Assembly: GCF_905404315.1 (NCBI RefSeq)
Contig: NC_066292.1
Span: forward strand, 9,982,001-10,046,000
Length of the DNA: 64,000 nt
Direction: 5' to 3'
Source: Leptidea sinapis
Taxonomy: Eukaryota > Arthropoda > Insecta > Lepidoptera > Pieridae
Shown here piece after piece: positions 1 to 9,795 of the stretch (the first letter of the stretch is position 1; the number at the start of each line of letters is the position of its first letter). Both the position numbers and the translations under genes were made by a program. A model generated the notes under the pieces. That model had not been told where the DNA came from, did no database searches, and was given only the letters and a program-made list of their open reading frames with translations.

Positions 1-31
1 CTGTGTTAAAATATTTATTTATACGTTTTAG

Positions 32-107
32 GTCGAGCCCAGCAACTTCATGCTAAACTATCTCAGGGCATAAAGCGACGTGGTAGTCTACAAGATGCCC
101 TTCGAAG
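32..107 (+). CDS. SCAPER: SCAPER exon 1 of window (internal exon)
   Basis: Acceptor ttttag before 32, donor gtaaac after 107. Reads, after 2 nt of a split codon, RAQQLHAKLSQGIKRRGSL and on to a codon split 2+1 with the next exon. The HxKL pattern resembles the start of the SCAPER coiled-coil region. The exon is short and basic; its identity comes mainly from joining in frame to the next exons. Confidence 0.72.
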
Positions 108-998
108 GTAAACAATATTTATTTTTTATTTACGAATTTTAAACGTGCAAATTTTTTAATCTAATCGGCTTATGTTCACAATTTTTTTCGTTTTATTTTT
201 GCGTGGTATAAATATCCATCTATGTGACTCCTTACATCTAAAGCGGGAAGTATGCAATTTTCATTGGGCAGATTATGATCACAACATATTGTAACTGCTG
301 TGGGCTACTGGATGTGGGTTTATATAAGATCTGTTTTCCAATTTTAAATATGAAAATAAGGGACAAGACGAGCAGGACGTTCAGCTGATGGTAATTGATA
401 CGCCCTGCCCATTACAATGCAGTGCGGATTAAAAAAAACACAAAAATTCTGAGCGGCGCTACAATTGCGCTCGTCACCTTGCGCTAGCTACAGCGCCCTT
501 CAGACCGAAACACAGTAATGCTTACACATTACTGCTTCACGGCAGAAATAGGCGCCGTTGTGGTACCCATAATCTAGCGGGCATCCTGTGCAAAGGAGCC
601 TCCCACTCCTAATTTAGAAGACGAAACTGTTCTGCCCTTTATTAGACGACGGGCTATACGGTCCATGACTGTTAGTGTTCCGAGGAGCTGATTGTTCTGA
701 TACCTACGGGCGAGGACCTCTATCGCAACACCATCTACACAAACTAAGATACTATAACCTGCGGGTGCGGCATTTCTCATCAGTGCGGTTTTCATGGAAC
801 ATCCTTCATCCAGCACCGTGTTTCTAGGTCGAAATGGGTTCTTTCAAAACAAGTGCGTACTCTCACTTATAGACCGACAAAATTCCATTGCAAAGTATTG
901 GCGAGAGTGATCATCAGGTGCACATATGTGCATATATAAATTCTATGGATTACCGCAGCGATATATACGTATAAATAGTATACATTTATTGTTTTCAG
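108..998. other. Intron 1 of window
   Basis: Contains a reverse-oriented family A repeat (351-607). The stretch 609-840 beyond it is open on the minus strand for about 80 codons (574-816), but that frame runs into the repeat itself and I cannot match it to a protein. The remainder is AT-rich with nothing recognised. Confidence 0.7.
351..607 (-). mobile_element. Family A repeat (~300 bp, A-tailed), copy 1
   Basis: Same sequence as copies near 26.2, 28.1, 42.6, 44.2, 47.5, 51.7 and 62.2 kb. In the sense direction the family starts CCAGTGGGAGGCTCC, passes GGTACCACAACGGCGCC and ends near CTTATTTTCAT plus an A tract. No open frame and no clear terminal inverted repeat. It behaves like a SINE or another non-autonomous element; class unresolved. 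Confidence 0.85.
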
Positions 999-1101
999 AT
1001 TACAGGCGAAGCAGGCACGCGCCGAGAGACAGCGCAACGAATATCAGACGGAGCGTGGCAAGAAGATACACCAACTGTTGGCGAGGGTAGAAGAAGTCAA
1101 G
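999..1101 (+). CDS. SCAPER: SCAPER exon 2 of window (coiled coil)
   Basis: Acceptor gttttcag, donor gtgggt. After one nt completing an Arg codon it reads LQAKQARAERQRNEYQTERG, then KKIHQLLARVEEVK. It corresponds to the SCAPER stretch with KAQELREKL...LQKLLEREKDV. Strongly charged, long-helix sequence typical of the coiled coil. Ends in phase 0. Confidence 0.85.
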
Positions 1102-1507
1102 GTGGGTAAAATTGCAACCTTTTTATACATATATAAAAACTCATTTTAATAAAAATTTAGTAAATTCGAATATGTATCAGCTTAAAGTTCTTTAAAATTG
1201 TAAGAGTAATAATAGTACAAATAAACGTGTTGTGGTGTTACTTGTGTTTAACGTGGTCTAACCAAGCCATCGTGCAGACGCGCTAAATGCCTCAGCGTGC
1301 TTTGAGAACTGCAAAAGTATCCATCTTAAAAATTAGGTTTCAGAAGGAATGTATTTCTTTCGATAAGTACATGTCAGCTTTTTTTTAACGGTACTTAAAA
1401 TAAGTATTAAATGATATAATTATTATTTCGTCATTTCGCCAATATTCAAAAAACCAATAAACTGGCCAAAATTTGACAAACGCCCCATTGTGTACGCACA
1501 AAATGTA

Positions 1508-1850
1508 TTTCATCATCATCAGCTAGAAGACGTCCACTGCTGGACAAAGGCCTCCCCCTCCCAAAGATTTCCACGACGATTTAGCACCCCCTGACCCGTC
1601 GCTTATGTGGCTGCTACCGTGGCCACCACGAACGGGTCCGCCGTGGACTGAGGGCTGGGGCCTTATAGTGTCTGTCATGTTTGGGGGTTGGAATCGCCAC
1701 GCTTGGCTGGTGGGTTGGCAATGCAGTAGATGGTGTGCTCTTAACGAAAGATGCTACTGCCCATCCTCCGTTGTTTGTATCCCTTCGTCGCCTCTTATGA
1801 CACCCACGGGAGGAGAGGGGGTGGTGCTATTCTGGTGCGACACCACACAC
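1508..1850 (+). mobile_element. RTE-type LINE 3' end / repeat in intron 2
   Basis: Begins with a catcatcat tract and the phrase GACGTCCACTGCTGGACAAA, a very common lepidopteran repeat seen also (diverged) at 48.9, 50.4 and 51.3 kb. It continues into a GC-rich part with a 122-codon open frame that ends in the next exon; this frame is not a gene. Confidence 0.6.
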
Positions 1851-1899
1851 AGAAAATGTATTTATATTATATTAATTATTAAGAAATTTTGTATTTCAG

Positions 1900-1989
1900 G
1901 TAGCAAAGAACCAACTGATCGACGAGAAACGAATACGCATGGAGAGGAGATTGCAGAAGGCGGCCGAGAATAGAGATCAGCATTTAAAG
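1900..1989 (+). CDS. SCAPER: SCAPER exon 3 of window (coiled coil)
   Basis: Acceptor gtatttcag, donor gtaact. Ninety nt, phase 0 at both ends: VAKNQLIDEKRIRMERRLQK then AAENRDQHLK. It aligns with the SCAPER segment around LLDQRRRMMEEKL. A longer open frame starting in the upstream repeat runs through this exon in another frame and is spurious. Confidence 0.85.
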
Positions 1990-2400
1990 GTAACTGTGAG
2001 TTATATCAATAGAGAAAGAGTCTGAAATAGCGACACTTACCATTCTGGTACCTGAATTGCGTGAAATAAAGTCCAAAGTAAAATCACTTCTAAATAATGA
2101 AATCAAATCTTTAATTCAATCGAAGAGCGAAATGGAAGGTGCAGGTGGTGGTGAATATAAGGGCTTAATATAGTACTATTATTACAATAGGGCATTTCGA
2201 AAGTATTTCAAGTTAAACAAGACTTCTCAGATCAGAAAATAATAATCGCTGGAGACCACAGTTAAGTGTCTAGTAGAATGTATGGGCGGCAGTTATCACT
2301 TACGGTAACCAGCAGGCTCAGAAATGTAAGGATCACATGATGCGAAGAGATTATCATAATGTCATGGAACGGCATTTTATAAAAATAAATGTATTTTTGT

Positions 2401-2696
2401 TATGGAATAGGAGGACAAACGAGCGTACGGGTCACCTGTTGTTAAGTGATCACCGCCGCCCACAATCTCTTGCAACACCAGAAGAATCACAGGAGCGTTA
2501 CCGGCCTTTAAGGAATGTGTACGCGCTTTTTTTGAAGGTACCCATGTCGTATCGTCCCGGAAACACCGCACAAGGAAGTTCATTCCACAGCTTTGTAGAA
2601 CGTGGAAGAAAGCTCCTTGAATACCGCACTGTGAAGGACCGCCACACATCCACATGGCGAGGATGATAACCTAACTTGTGGCGTGTCGTGCGAAGG
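2401..2696 (-). mobile_element. Family B LINE 3' end, copy 1 (antisense)
   Basis: 5'-truncated copy of a non-LTR retrotransposon end. In the sense direction the family encodes the C-terminus of an ORF2, with LPRTTKLWNELPCAVFPGRY and FKKSAYTFLKGRQ, then a short 3' tail ending CTCCTATTCCATAAAAA. This copy lies only 40 bp before the exon at 2737. Confidence 0.85.
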
Positions 2697-2736
2697 TGTT
2701 TGTCTTAACTACGACTATATTATTTCTTTTCTTCAG

Positions 2737-2895
2737 GACCGCGTGCGCAAGGCTCATGATGAAGAGGAGAAGTTGCGCGAGATCGCCTTCATCAAGCAGC
2801 TGGAGGCAGAGAACCGGAGACACGAGTTCTTGGAGCAGTGCCGCTCGCACACAACGCGTCTGCGACAGATGAGGAGAGACCGTCTCACCAAACTG
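2737..2895 (+). CDS. SCAPER: SCAPER exon 4 of window (most diagnostic exon)
   Basis: Acceptor tcttcag, donor gtactt, 53 codons in phase 0. Reads DRVRKAHDEEEKLREIAFIK, then QLEAENRRHEFLEQC and on to RRDRLTKL. The motif EIAFI-x2-LEA-x-N-x-RH is almost the same as human SCAPER (EIAFINTLEAQNKRH), which fixes the family. Part of the coiled coil. Confidence 0.93.
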
Positions 2896-3542
2896 GTACT
2901 TTATTGCCTAGTGTGATCTTTCTTATTCTTTCACATTTATTATTCGTACAGACTGGATAATGCGAACCGAATCAGATGATTGGAATACATCTAAACAAAG
3001 GTATCTCTTTTCGTAGCATCTCTAAACGTCCTAAAAAGATGCCGAGACAATAGCATCATGACAGTTAGTGTACGAATCGCGCCAAGATAATATGACAGTC
3101 CCCCTGAAAACACACTCTGAAAAGGTCATAGTTATTCTTCCCCTTTTTAAACCTTAAAAAAGTTCTCTAGCTACGGCGCTCTTCAAATAAATTACACAAA
3201 TACTGCTTACAGAAAAAAGGCGCTTTAGGAACTTATCCAGTCCGCATTATTTCCAAAGGAGCAACCGAGGATCCGACAAATGATTTATTTTAGGTAGATT
3301 TTTCAAATCTCCATGATATTGGCATGTCGGATCAAGATTAGTCGCCAATTTGCACAATTATAGTTGTTATTATTTTATATTGGACTGTGTAGATGAGAAG
3401 TAGAACAATGTTAAAATATGGATTTACGTAATGCTCCAGCAACATTTCTCGTGACTAGACCAACCGGCATCAGGCCATTAGAATGCTTGTCAAAGGAGTC
3501 CCCACTGGTGTTCTCAATATATTCGGAAAACATGTATTATTA

Positions 3543-3700
3543 AATCAAATCAAAATCACTTTATTCATGTAGGTCACGGAAATGACAGTTATGGATGACA
3601 AAAAAAATTTTTTTTTATTGAATCTACCGCTACTTCGGTTGAGCTTATGAGAAGAAGTAGCAAGAAACTCATTGCCACTTTTTTTCTCTTTTCATTATGT
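3543..3700 (-). mobile_element. LINE 3' end, inverted partner of 5325-5475
   Basis: Starts aaatcaaatcaaaatcac, the reverse complement of the TGATTTGATTT tail, followed in reverse by GGTAGATTCAATAA and the ATGAGTTTCTTGC segment. A second copy in the other orientation lies at 5325-5475. Both are 3' UTR ends of a non-LTR element with a tail of repeated TTGAT units. Confidence 0.7.
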
Positions 3701-4269
3701 AGCATTATGTATTTATTGTAATTTTTAATTTAATTGTGATTTAATTTTTAATTTATAACATCATAGCGATTTAATATTTAAAACATAGAAATTTTACTTT
3801 TAATGTACTAATTGCTTTTTAATCGAACTCAAAAAAGGAGGATGTTCTCAATTCGTCGTTATTTTTATTTATGTTTGTTACCTCAGAACTTTCGACTTGG
3901 TGAACCGATTTTGATAATTCGTTGTTTATTTGAAAGCTAGTCTCAGCCAATGTAGGTTTGTAACTACATACTCAGTTATAGGTGAGATGTGCTTGAGTCG
4001 CACGGGCGATGTGGGTAAACCGATTCCAAAAATAACAATAATCGTTACTAGAATATGATTGTATAAAAAATTATTTTTATACTTCTTAGTGCATATTATA
4101 TCTATTGTTATTTTTTTTTTACATATGATTGTTATTTGCGCCTATAATTGAAGTAGCACTCAACTTGTATTTTTGTCTATATTTTTTTTATATGTATTTG
4201 TGTATACTTTGTTGGTGCAATAAATATATAAATGAAATAAAATGAACTCATGCAACCTAATCTATCCAG
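3701..4269. other. Repeat-derived remainder of intron 4
   Basis: AT-rich, with a retroelement-like 3' end at about 4150-4253: TTGTTGGTGCAATAAAT followed by short A-rich units (aaatgaaataaaatg). This tail stops within 20 bp of the acceptor for the exon at 4270. Nothing else recognised. Confidence 0.45.
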
Positions 4270-4440
4270 GAGCAGAAAGCTGCTCGCGAGGCGGCGGTGG
4301 GTGCTCGCAGACAGGCGCTGGAGGCCGCCAGGAGACTGCAGATGGAGAGTCTGATGGAGCGGAGGAAGGTGCGGGACGCGCGCCTCGAGGTCATGAGGGT
4401 CACGCGGCGCCGGGAGCGGGGCGACGCGGCCCGGGAGAAG
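4270..4440 (+). CDS. SCAPER: SCAPER exon 5 of window (coiled coil)
   Basis: Acceptor tatccag, donor gtgggg, 57 codons in phase 0. Reads EQKAAREAAVGARRQALEAA, then RRLQMESLMERRKVRDARLE and RERGDAAREK. It aligns without gaps to human SCAPER EEKQARDEAVQERKRALEAE... and ...REDAARERA. The exon is GC-rich against an AT-rich background. Long charged helix. Confidence 0.92.
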
Positions 4441-5324
4441 GTGGGGCTGGCATCACATAACAGAACGACCTTCACCGACCTGGTTACGAGGATACTACAT
4501 AGCAGCTGTTCGTGGTCCGCCCATGTAAAGAAAGAGAGGGCGCATGCTCTGCACTTGAAAACAAAATCGATTGGTATAGAATTTGTCCATCAAAACAACC
4601 GGTGTAATATCTAAAAATAATTAATAATTAATCGTATCCTGGACTGAAATTTGCTAGGCAGCCCATATGCAATATTGACATTATAAATTTCATAAAAAAT
4701 ATGTTTCATCCGGTAACCAGCTCGGTGAAGGTCGTTCTATATCGGGATCCTATACTACATGTTTTAAATAAGTTTTATGAGGACATACCCTAGCTGAACC
4801 CACTGAGTAAAACCTGCAAACATATAAACGACGTCCAAACGCCGTCAATAAAATGACACTCGCGCGATTTTGTCCTTCGATTCTTGGATTATTTGCTTAG
4901 GCTTTAGTACGGTGGAATAACTCTGGCTTTACAGGTGATTATATCAGCCAGCCACAACGAGAAAAATATAAAAGTACGTGGGACGTATTCTTGGACGTTT
5001 TAAATAACATCCTAACTTAATTAGAAGATAATTTAAGTTTTCATCTTGCCTCAGACGTAAGTATCCAGTTTTGCTTAGAAAAAATATGGGAGGCAATATT
5101 TAGTTCTTATAATGAATCATTCTGGGAAAATATGTATGACATAATATTAACCTTAACATCTGTTATCACGCCCATAAACAAGGTCATTATGAGTTTGTTG
5201 CATCATTTTACATATTATCTACTATATACATTTTACATAAACAAAGTCATTATGTTGCATCATTTTACATATTATATTGTAATTGAAATGATTTGTAAAT
5301 CGATATAAATGTAAATCTTGATAT
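4441..5324. other. Intron 5, left part: no gene
   Basis: No exon or recognisable element. A partial direct duplication of about 60 bp lies near 5179-5275 (units containing GTTGCATCATTTTACATATT). Confidence 0.5.
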
Positions 5325-5475
5325 TATGTAAGAGTGGCAATGAGTTTCTTGCTACTTCTTCTCATTAGCTCAACCCTTAACGAAGTAGCGGTAGATTCAA
5401 TAAGATTTTTTTTTTACATTCATACGTGTCATTTCCGTGACCTACGTGAATAAACTGATTTTGATTTGATTTATA
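5325..5475 (+). mobile_element. LINE 3' end with TTGATTTGATTT tail
   Basis: Reads GTGGCAATGAGTTTCTTGCT, passes GAAGTAGCGGTAGATTCAAT and ends GAATAAACTGATTTTGATTT plus a GATTTA repeat. Carries the AATAAA signal and simple-repeat tail of a non-LTR retroelement. Opposite orientation to 3543-3700. Confidence 0.72.
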
Positions 5476-5904
5476 TTTTTTGAATGTGCTATCGTTATTG
5501 CACGTCTAACAAATTGCAGTGTGGGTGTGCTTCTGCCTTCTAGTCTTGATAGACAGCCCGCTTCAATATCGCAAACTAAAACCCATTGCTACAGTCCAAA
5601 TTAAATGTGATTTACTTTTAGAGGAATGTTTTTATAATGTTAGTTTATATTAAATTCATTGCTGTAAGAAAACCGCTTTACTACTTCTACACTAGTTATA
5701 ATACAAAAAATTATAAATGTAGGAATCAATTATAAACATAAAATATGCCTCAGTGGAATTAAAAGAATAATCGTGTTCGGAATGTAATATTTTCGAATTA
5801 AGCCTATGTAATGTCTGCTAAGGAGGACCCAACGATGAATAGAATAATACCTACCTATAAAGTATAGTAAGAAGCAGAACAAACATTCATGTTTGTGAAA
5901 CAAA

Positions 5905-5985
5905 TTCTTGTTCTGATTGGGAATTGAACCCAAGACCAGCAGAGCTACCATACTACCAACATAATGTAGTTGCATAACCTTCAAA
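5905..5985 (-). repeat. tRNA-like sequence (SINE head or tRNA pseudogene)
   Basis: On the minus strand there is a perfect pol III B-box-like GGGTTCAATTCCC about 30 nt after an A-box-like TGGTAGTATGGTAGCTCTGC. The acceptor stem does not close properly, so it is not a working tRNA; most likely the tRNA-related head of a SINE. Confidence 0.5.
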
Positions 5986-6115
5986 AGTGAGCCTACCAAA
6001 CATACGATTTATCTGTAATAACTTACCAGTAATATATATTTTATTATGTATGTATCTTTGGTATGTATACATGTATATATATATATGTATATTTGTCTCG
6101 TCATAAAAAACAAAT

Positions 6116-6435
6116 CTAGGTATATAAAATTCTCGTGTCATGGTGTTAAACTTTAAACTCCTCCGAAACGGCTTCACCGATTCTCATGAAATTTTGAGTG
6201 CATATTGGGTAGGTCTGAGAATCGGAAAACATCTATTTTTCATTCCCCTAAATGTTAAGGGTGGTCCATTCTATTTTTTTTAATTTATTTTTTACATTTT
6301 TTTTCAAATTGGTTTGATTATGAGTCAGCATTAAAAAATACATACAACTTCAAATTTTCACCCATCTACGATCAAATTTACCTTTGTATCCCGATTTTAA
6401 TATCGGCAATACAACGTTTGCTGGGTCAGCTAGTA
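6116..6435 (+). mobile_element. Helitron-like non-autonomous element, family G copy 1
   Basis: Runs from AAATTCTCGTGTCATGG through CTCCTCCGAAACGGCTTCAC to GGGTCAGCTAGT. Same family as 29131-29441 (minus) and 55091-55563 (plus). The CTAG|T end and lack of inverted repeats fit lepidopteran Helitrons. No coding capacity. Confidence 0.6.
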
Positions 6436-6709
6436 AAATGTAAAAATTGAATGTTCGTCTATTCAATATCGGTGCTTAAAATTAACTACCGAGCATTTTG
6501 AAATTACTACACCACTCATGTACAAGTATTTATTAACTAATATTTTTTTTTAAAACAGACAACAGTGAAGCCTGGCCCATTTATACCCAATTCGAAATGA
6601 ATTTGAGTTCTAGTCTATAACAATTTCTTTTATTTACACAAAATACACTGAATTTTAATAAAAAAATATTTATTTAATATTAAAACTATATTAAGTATAT
6701 AACGTGACT

Positions 6710-6716
6710 AAAAAAA
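6710..6716 (-). terminator. Pol III terminator of the tRNA-Lys gene
   Basis: Run of seven A on the + strand (TTTTTTT on the minus strand), 5 nt after the 3' end of the tRNA. This is the normal RNA polymerase III stop signal. Confidence 0.8.
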
Positions 6717-6721
6717 TGTGT

Positions 6722-6794
6722 CGCCCAACGTGGGGCTCGAACCCACGACCCTGAGATTAAGAGTCTCATGCTCTACCGACTGAGCTAGCCGGGC
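6722..6794 (-). tRNA. tRNA-Lys (anticodon CTT)
   Basis: Minus strand, 73 nt. Acceptor stem GCCCGGC pairs with GTTGGGC (one G-T pair), discriminator G. D arm TAGCTCAGTCGGTAGAGCA contains the A box; anticodon loop CTCTTAA gives CTT (Lys); T arm with B box GGTTCGAGCCC. All four arms fold and no intron is present. It sits in SCAPER intron 5 on the opposite strand and is followed by a T7 terminator, so it looks functional. Confidence 0.96.
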
Positions 6795-7179
6795 TGTGAG
6801 AGTTAGGTTGAAATGATTGACCTATTTATAAATAACACTATTAAGCGATGTTTTCCTGTCTGTGTATCGACTACTTTAAAAATACAGATATCAAATTTGT
6901 TGATAAAAGATAACTTACACATCGGCATTTACGACGGAGGTTTAAAGGAGCGAGGAGATATTATATGAACCCTAGTGACCAATAAGGGATAAATATATAT
7001 CAAAATACCACGAAGTTAGTCGATTATAGGTACTACTGTTAGCTCGTTATTAATTTTTTGACTAAATTGTTGGATTTTCAAATCACTCGTTTATAGTCAG
7101 AATCTTCCACCAAAACCGCGATGGCCGACTCATTCCCCTTTATAAGGTAGTTTATATTATACTAACTAAACTAAATTTA

Positions 7180-7800
7180 CATTCAAATAATTTTTATTCA
7201 AAATAGGAAGTCAAAAACTACCACCCATTCCAAAAGTTATGTCTCAGACCTGAGAAGAACGGGCGCAACAAACTCAGCGGTCTTCTTTTTTATTATAAAA
7301 ATGTGGTCACAATGTGAAATCGTACAATATTTTTATTTATTTAATAGTCTGTGGGCGTTCGGTCCATTCCCAGTCTGTGGTATCATTTAGAATGTAATTT
7401 ACGTTATAGTAACCACACTAACGTTGTTTCACAATTCTTTTGAATTTCGTAATACATTTGTTTTGAACATTTTCTGGGATCTTGTTAAAGCATATACAGC
7501 GCTCCACAAAAGCCTTACTAACTTGTCTTAGCCGAGTAGTAGGCATCATAAGTATATGTACATACCTAACATTATCAAGAATATCTTGAGAAAGTCTGAA
7601 TGAAAGTCAGAAAGAATGTCAAGATGTTTATTTCTTTCAGTTTTGCTCTCGAAAATTCTTTAGGACCTAGATTATTAATAGCGCGAATAGCCCTCTTCTG
7701 CAGCACAAATATGGTATTGACATCGGCAGCATTGCCCCATAATTTGTAGAAACTTGAAAAATACTTACTCTATTATGCTAAGTCTCAGCATGGTTTCACA
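7180..7800 (-). mobile_element. Non-LTR retrotransposon ORF2 C-terminal relic (family F)
   Basis: On the minus strand 7600-7770 reads YFSSFYKLWGNAADVNTIF then VLQKRAIRAINNLGPKEF, the typical C-terminal part of CR1/Jockey-like ORF2. Stops and frameshifts follow. The 3' end at 7180 has tttattcaaaatag. A related copy at 47200-47512 carries a family A insertion; another ORF2 piece is at 32420-32760. Confidence 0.75.
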
Positions 7801-7862
7801 TTGACAACTAACGAACGCCCCTATAATAAATGAATTAGTCTCAAATACATTGCGATCCTCAG

Positions 7863-8024
7863 GCGGAAGCTGTTAAGTCTCGTCTATCAGCACTGGCTGA
7901 GGCAGCAGAGTTGGAAGCTGATGCGCTCCGGTCCCGCATCAGAGACAAACAGGATGCCAGTCAACAGAGGCACAGCTCGCATCTACAGGCCATCAGGGAG
8001 AAGGCCACTGGGCCAAGGCAGCCG
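7863..8024 (+). CDS. SCAPER: SCAPER exon 6 of window (end of coiled coil)
   Basis: Acceptor gatcctcag, donor gtgagt, 54 codons in phase 0: AEAVKSRLSALAEAAELEAD, then ALRSRIRDKQDASQQRHSSH and LQAIREKATGPRQP. Joined to exon 5 it aligns without gaps to human SCAPER ...DREERLAALTAAQQEAMEEL... and IRRHMEQIEQRKEKA. In vertebrate SCAPER a C2H2 zinc finger follows soon after this point; it is not found here. Confidence 0.92.
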
Positions 8025-8230
8025 GTGAGTACGGCACTATCTTGTATAATGGAGAATATCACTGAAGTCCGTCAAATGAAGCAATAGTTATTTAAGCAAC
8101 TGTTGTGTAATAAGGGGTATTAAAACACGATTGTGGGATTGATATACGAATAGGGTGATAATACTATCACATGGGTTTTTTCATACCTAATTATCAACAT
8201 GCATATAAGATTCTATGTACACCATAATAT

Positions 8231-8440
8231 GAATCCTCTATAAAAGATTGTTAAACAGTAAGCTTACTGCTAACATTAAAAAAGCCAGTCCTAGTAACCA
8301 TTACATCATCCAAACGAGTGTTGTAATGTTGTACTGGCTTTCATTACAACACTCTTGGATGATGTAATGCTTATTAGGACATTGGGTGTTTTAATGTTGG
8401 CTATAAGCTAACTGTTTTAGAATATTTAATAGAGGATTTA
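8231..8440. mobile_element. Foldback MITE in intron 6
   Basis: Two arms of about 95 bp form an imperfect inverted repeat: the left begins AATCCTCTAT and contains CATTACATCATCCAAACGAG; the right contains CTTGGATGATGTAATG and ends ATAGAGGATT. The loop is about 13 nt around 8327-8340 (TTGTACTGGC). Non-coding, consistent with a foldback/MITE insertion. Confidence 0.75.
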
Positions 8441-8655
8441 AAGCATGGGTGTAGATAAATGTTAAAACTGTATAGTTTTAAATCATGACACTACCGATAT
8501 TGTGTAATAACTCAGTTATTATAGTGTGGTGACGTCACAACCCCGCTCCGAAGAGTCTAGCTAATTTTTTTCGGAAATGGTGTTACCTATGCAAAATATT
8601 TCTTGCCTACTTATTTTATTAGTAGTAGAGCACACCTATTGTAAAGTTCTTTTAA

Positions 8656-8880
8656 GCGGCGGCCATCTTGGATTTGAAAACTGATCACAAAATCGTTCTC
8701 TGCACCCTCGAGAACCTAAGATACGATACCCATAATCTTGTTATCATACTATTGAGCGGCGGCCATCTCGGATTTAAAAATGATCCCAAAATTGTTTTCT
8801 GCACCCTCGAGAACTTCGGACCGATATTCATATTGCTGAAAACATAATTTTGTGCGGCAGCCATCTTGGTGATATTCTTC
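8656..8880 (+). repeat. ~100-bp tandem repeat, about 2.2 units
   Basis: Units start GCGGC(G/A)GCCATCT at 8656, 8756 and 8854 and share CTGCACCCTCGAGAAC. The spacing is 100 then 98 bp and the third unit is truncated. The minus-strand frame through it (8685-8882) simply repeats FSRVQ(K/R)TIL and is not a gene. Confidence 0.8.
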
Positions 8881-9201
8881 ATTCCCGCGTTTTAACTTGG
8901 GCCTTGGACCTTAGTGACGTCATAGTCACTGAGTCTTATCAGTATTTTTTCAGTGAAGGTCCTGTCAAAATAGGTCGGAATAACATACATTTGCTTTGAA
9001 ATAAATTATTTGCTGGTAACATTGTCACTTGCATATAGGTTTACATACACTATTGTATGCCAGAGTTGTGTGGCTTATGAGACATTTTATCGCAAGTTTC
9101 ATGGAACAGTTAGAGTCATTTGGGGTGCTATACGGCTCAGATCGAATTCTCACTATTGTATGAAAATAATTTAGGGGTTTTGTAGCAGAATCTCATTACC
9201 A

Positions 9202-9514
9202 TTCCACCTTCGCACGACACGCCACAAGTTAGGATATCATCCCCACCATCTAGATGTGTGACGGTCTTCCACAGTGCGGTTTTCAAGGAGCTTTCTCCCT
9301 CGTACTACGAAGCTGTGGAATGAGGTTCCTTGTGCGGTGTTTCCGGGACGATACGACATGGGTACCTTCAAAAAAAGCGCGTACACCTTCCTTAAAGGCC
9401 GGCAACGCTCTTGTGATTCCTCTGGTGTTGCAATAAATGCAAGAATGTGGGCGGCGGTGAACACTTAACACCAGGTAACCCGTACGCTCGTTTGTCCTCC
9501 TATTCAATAAAAAA
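9202..9514 (+). mobile_element. Family B LINE 3' end, copy 2
   Basis: Sense copy: starts TTCCACCTTCGCACGACAC, contains the conserved ORF2-end frames with frameshifts, ends CTCCTATTCAATAAAAAA. 5'-truncated. It occupies intron 6 just before the exon at 9677. Confidence 0.88.
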
Positions 9515-9676
9515 GAACACTGTTGATCCGTCCGTCACGAGAATGTTTAGCAAAGTGCTACACGATTTGAGTGAAAAGCGCCATAAAAATTTGGATCAAT
9601 GAAATCTCTTATCATAATATAAATTGTTTAAACACGATCTCTAGGAGGCAAATTACAATTTATCGCAATTTTGTAG

Positions 9677-9795
9677 ACAACATCCGAGAGTCAAGACAAG
9701 GACACCATAGATGAAGTAGACAGAGTTGAGGAGGAGAAAAGGGAGAAGTCATTGAAGAAGAGAACAAGAAAGTTGAAGCAGAAGATACTGGCGGG
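9677..9795 (+). CDS. SCAPER: SCAPER exon 7 of window (basic linker)
   Basis: Acceptor attttgtag, donor gtaagc; 39 codons plus 2 nt. Reads TTSESQDKDTIDEVDRVEEE, then KREKSLKKRTRKLKQKILAG. It corresponds to the acidic-then-basic linker of SCAPER (..GEERQKNKKKAKKIKARM..). Joined directly to exon 6, the zinc-finger region is skipped. Confidence 0.82.

Noticed and set aside
574..816. 80-codon minus-strand frame in intron 1
   Set aside because: Its end lies in the family A repeat, and there is no recognisable domain.
1605..1973. 122-codon + frame
   Set aside because: Starts in a repeat and runs through SCAPER exon 3 in the wrong frame.
4242..4614. Several overlapping frames on both strands around exon 5
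   Set aside because: Shadows of the GC-rich exon; only the phase-0 reading aligns with SCAPER.
5905..5985. Second tRNA gene
   Set aside because: B box good, but acceptor and anticodon arms do not fold; more likely a SINE head.
8685..8882. 65-codon minus-strand frame with internal repetition
   Set aside because: Explained by the 100-bp tandem repeat.
9237..9507. Four overlapping frames
   Set aside because: All lie in a family B LINE end; the true coding strand is the + strand and it is frameshifted.
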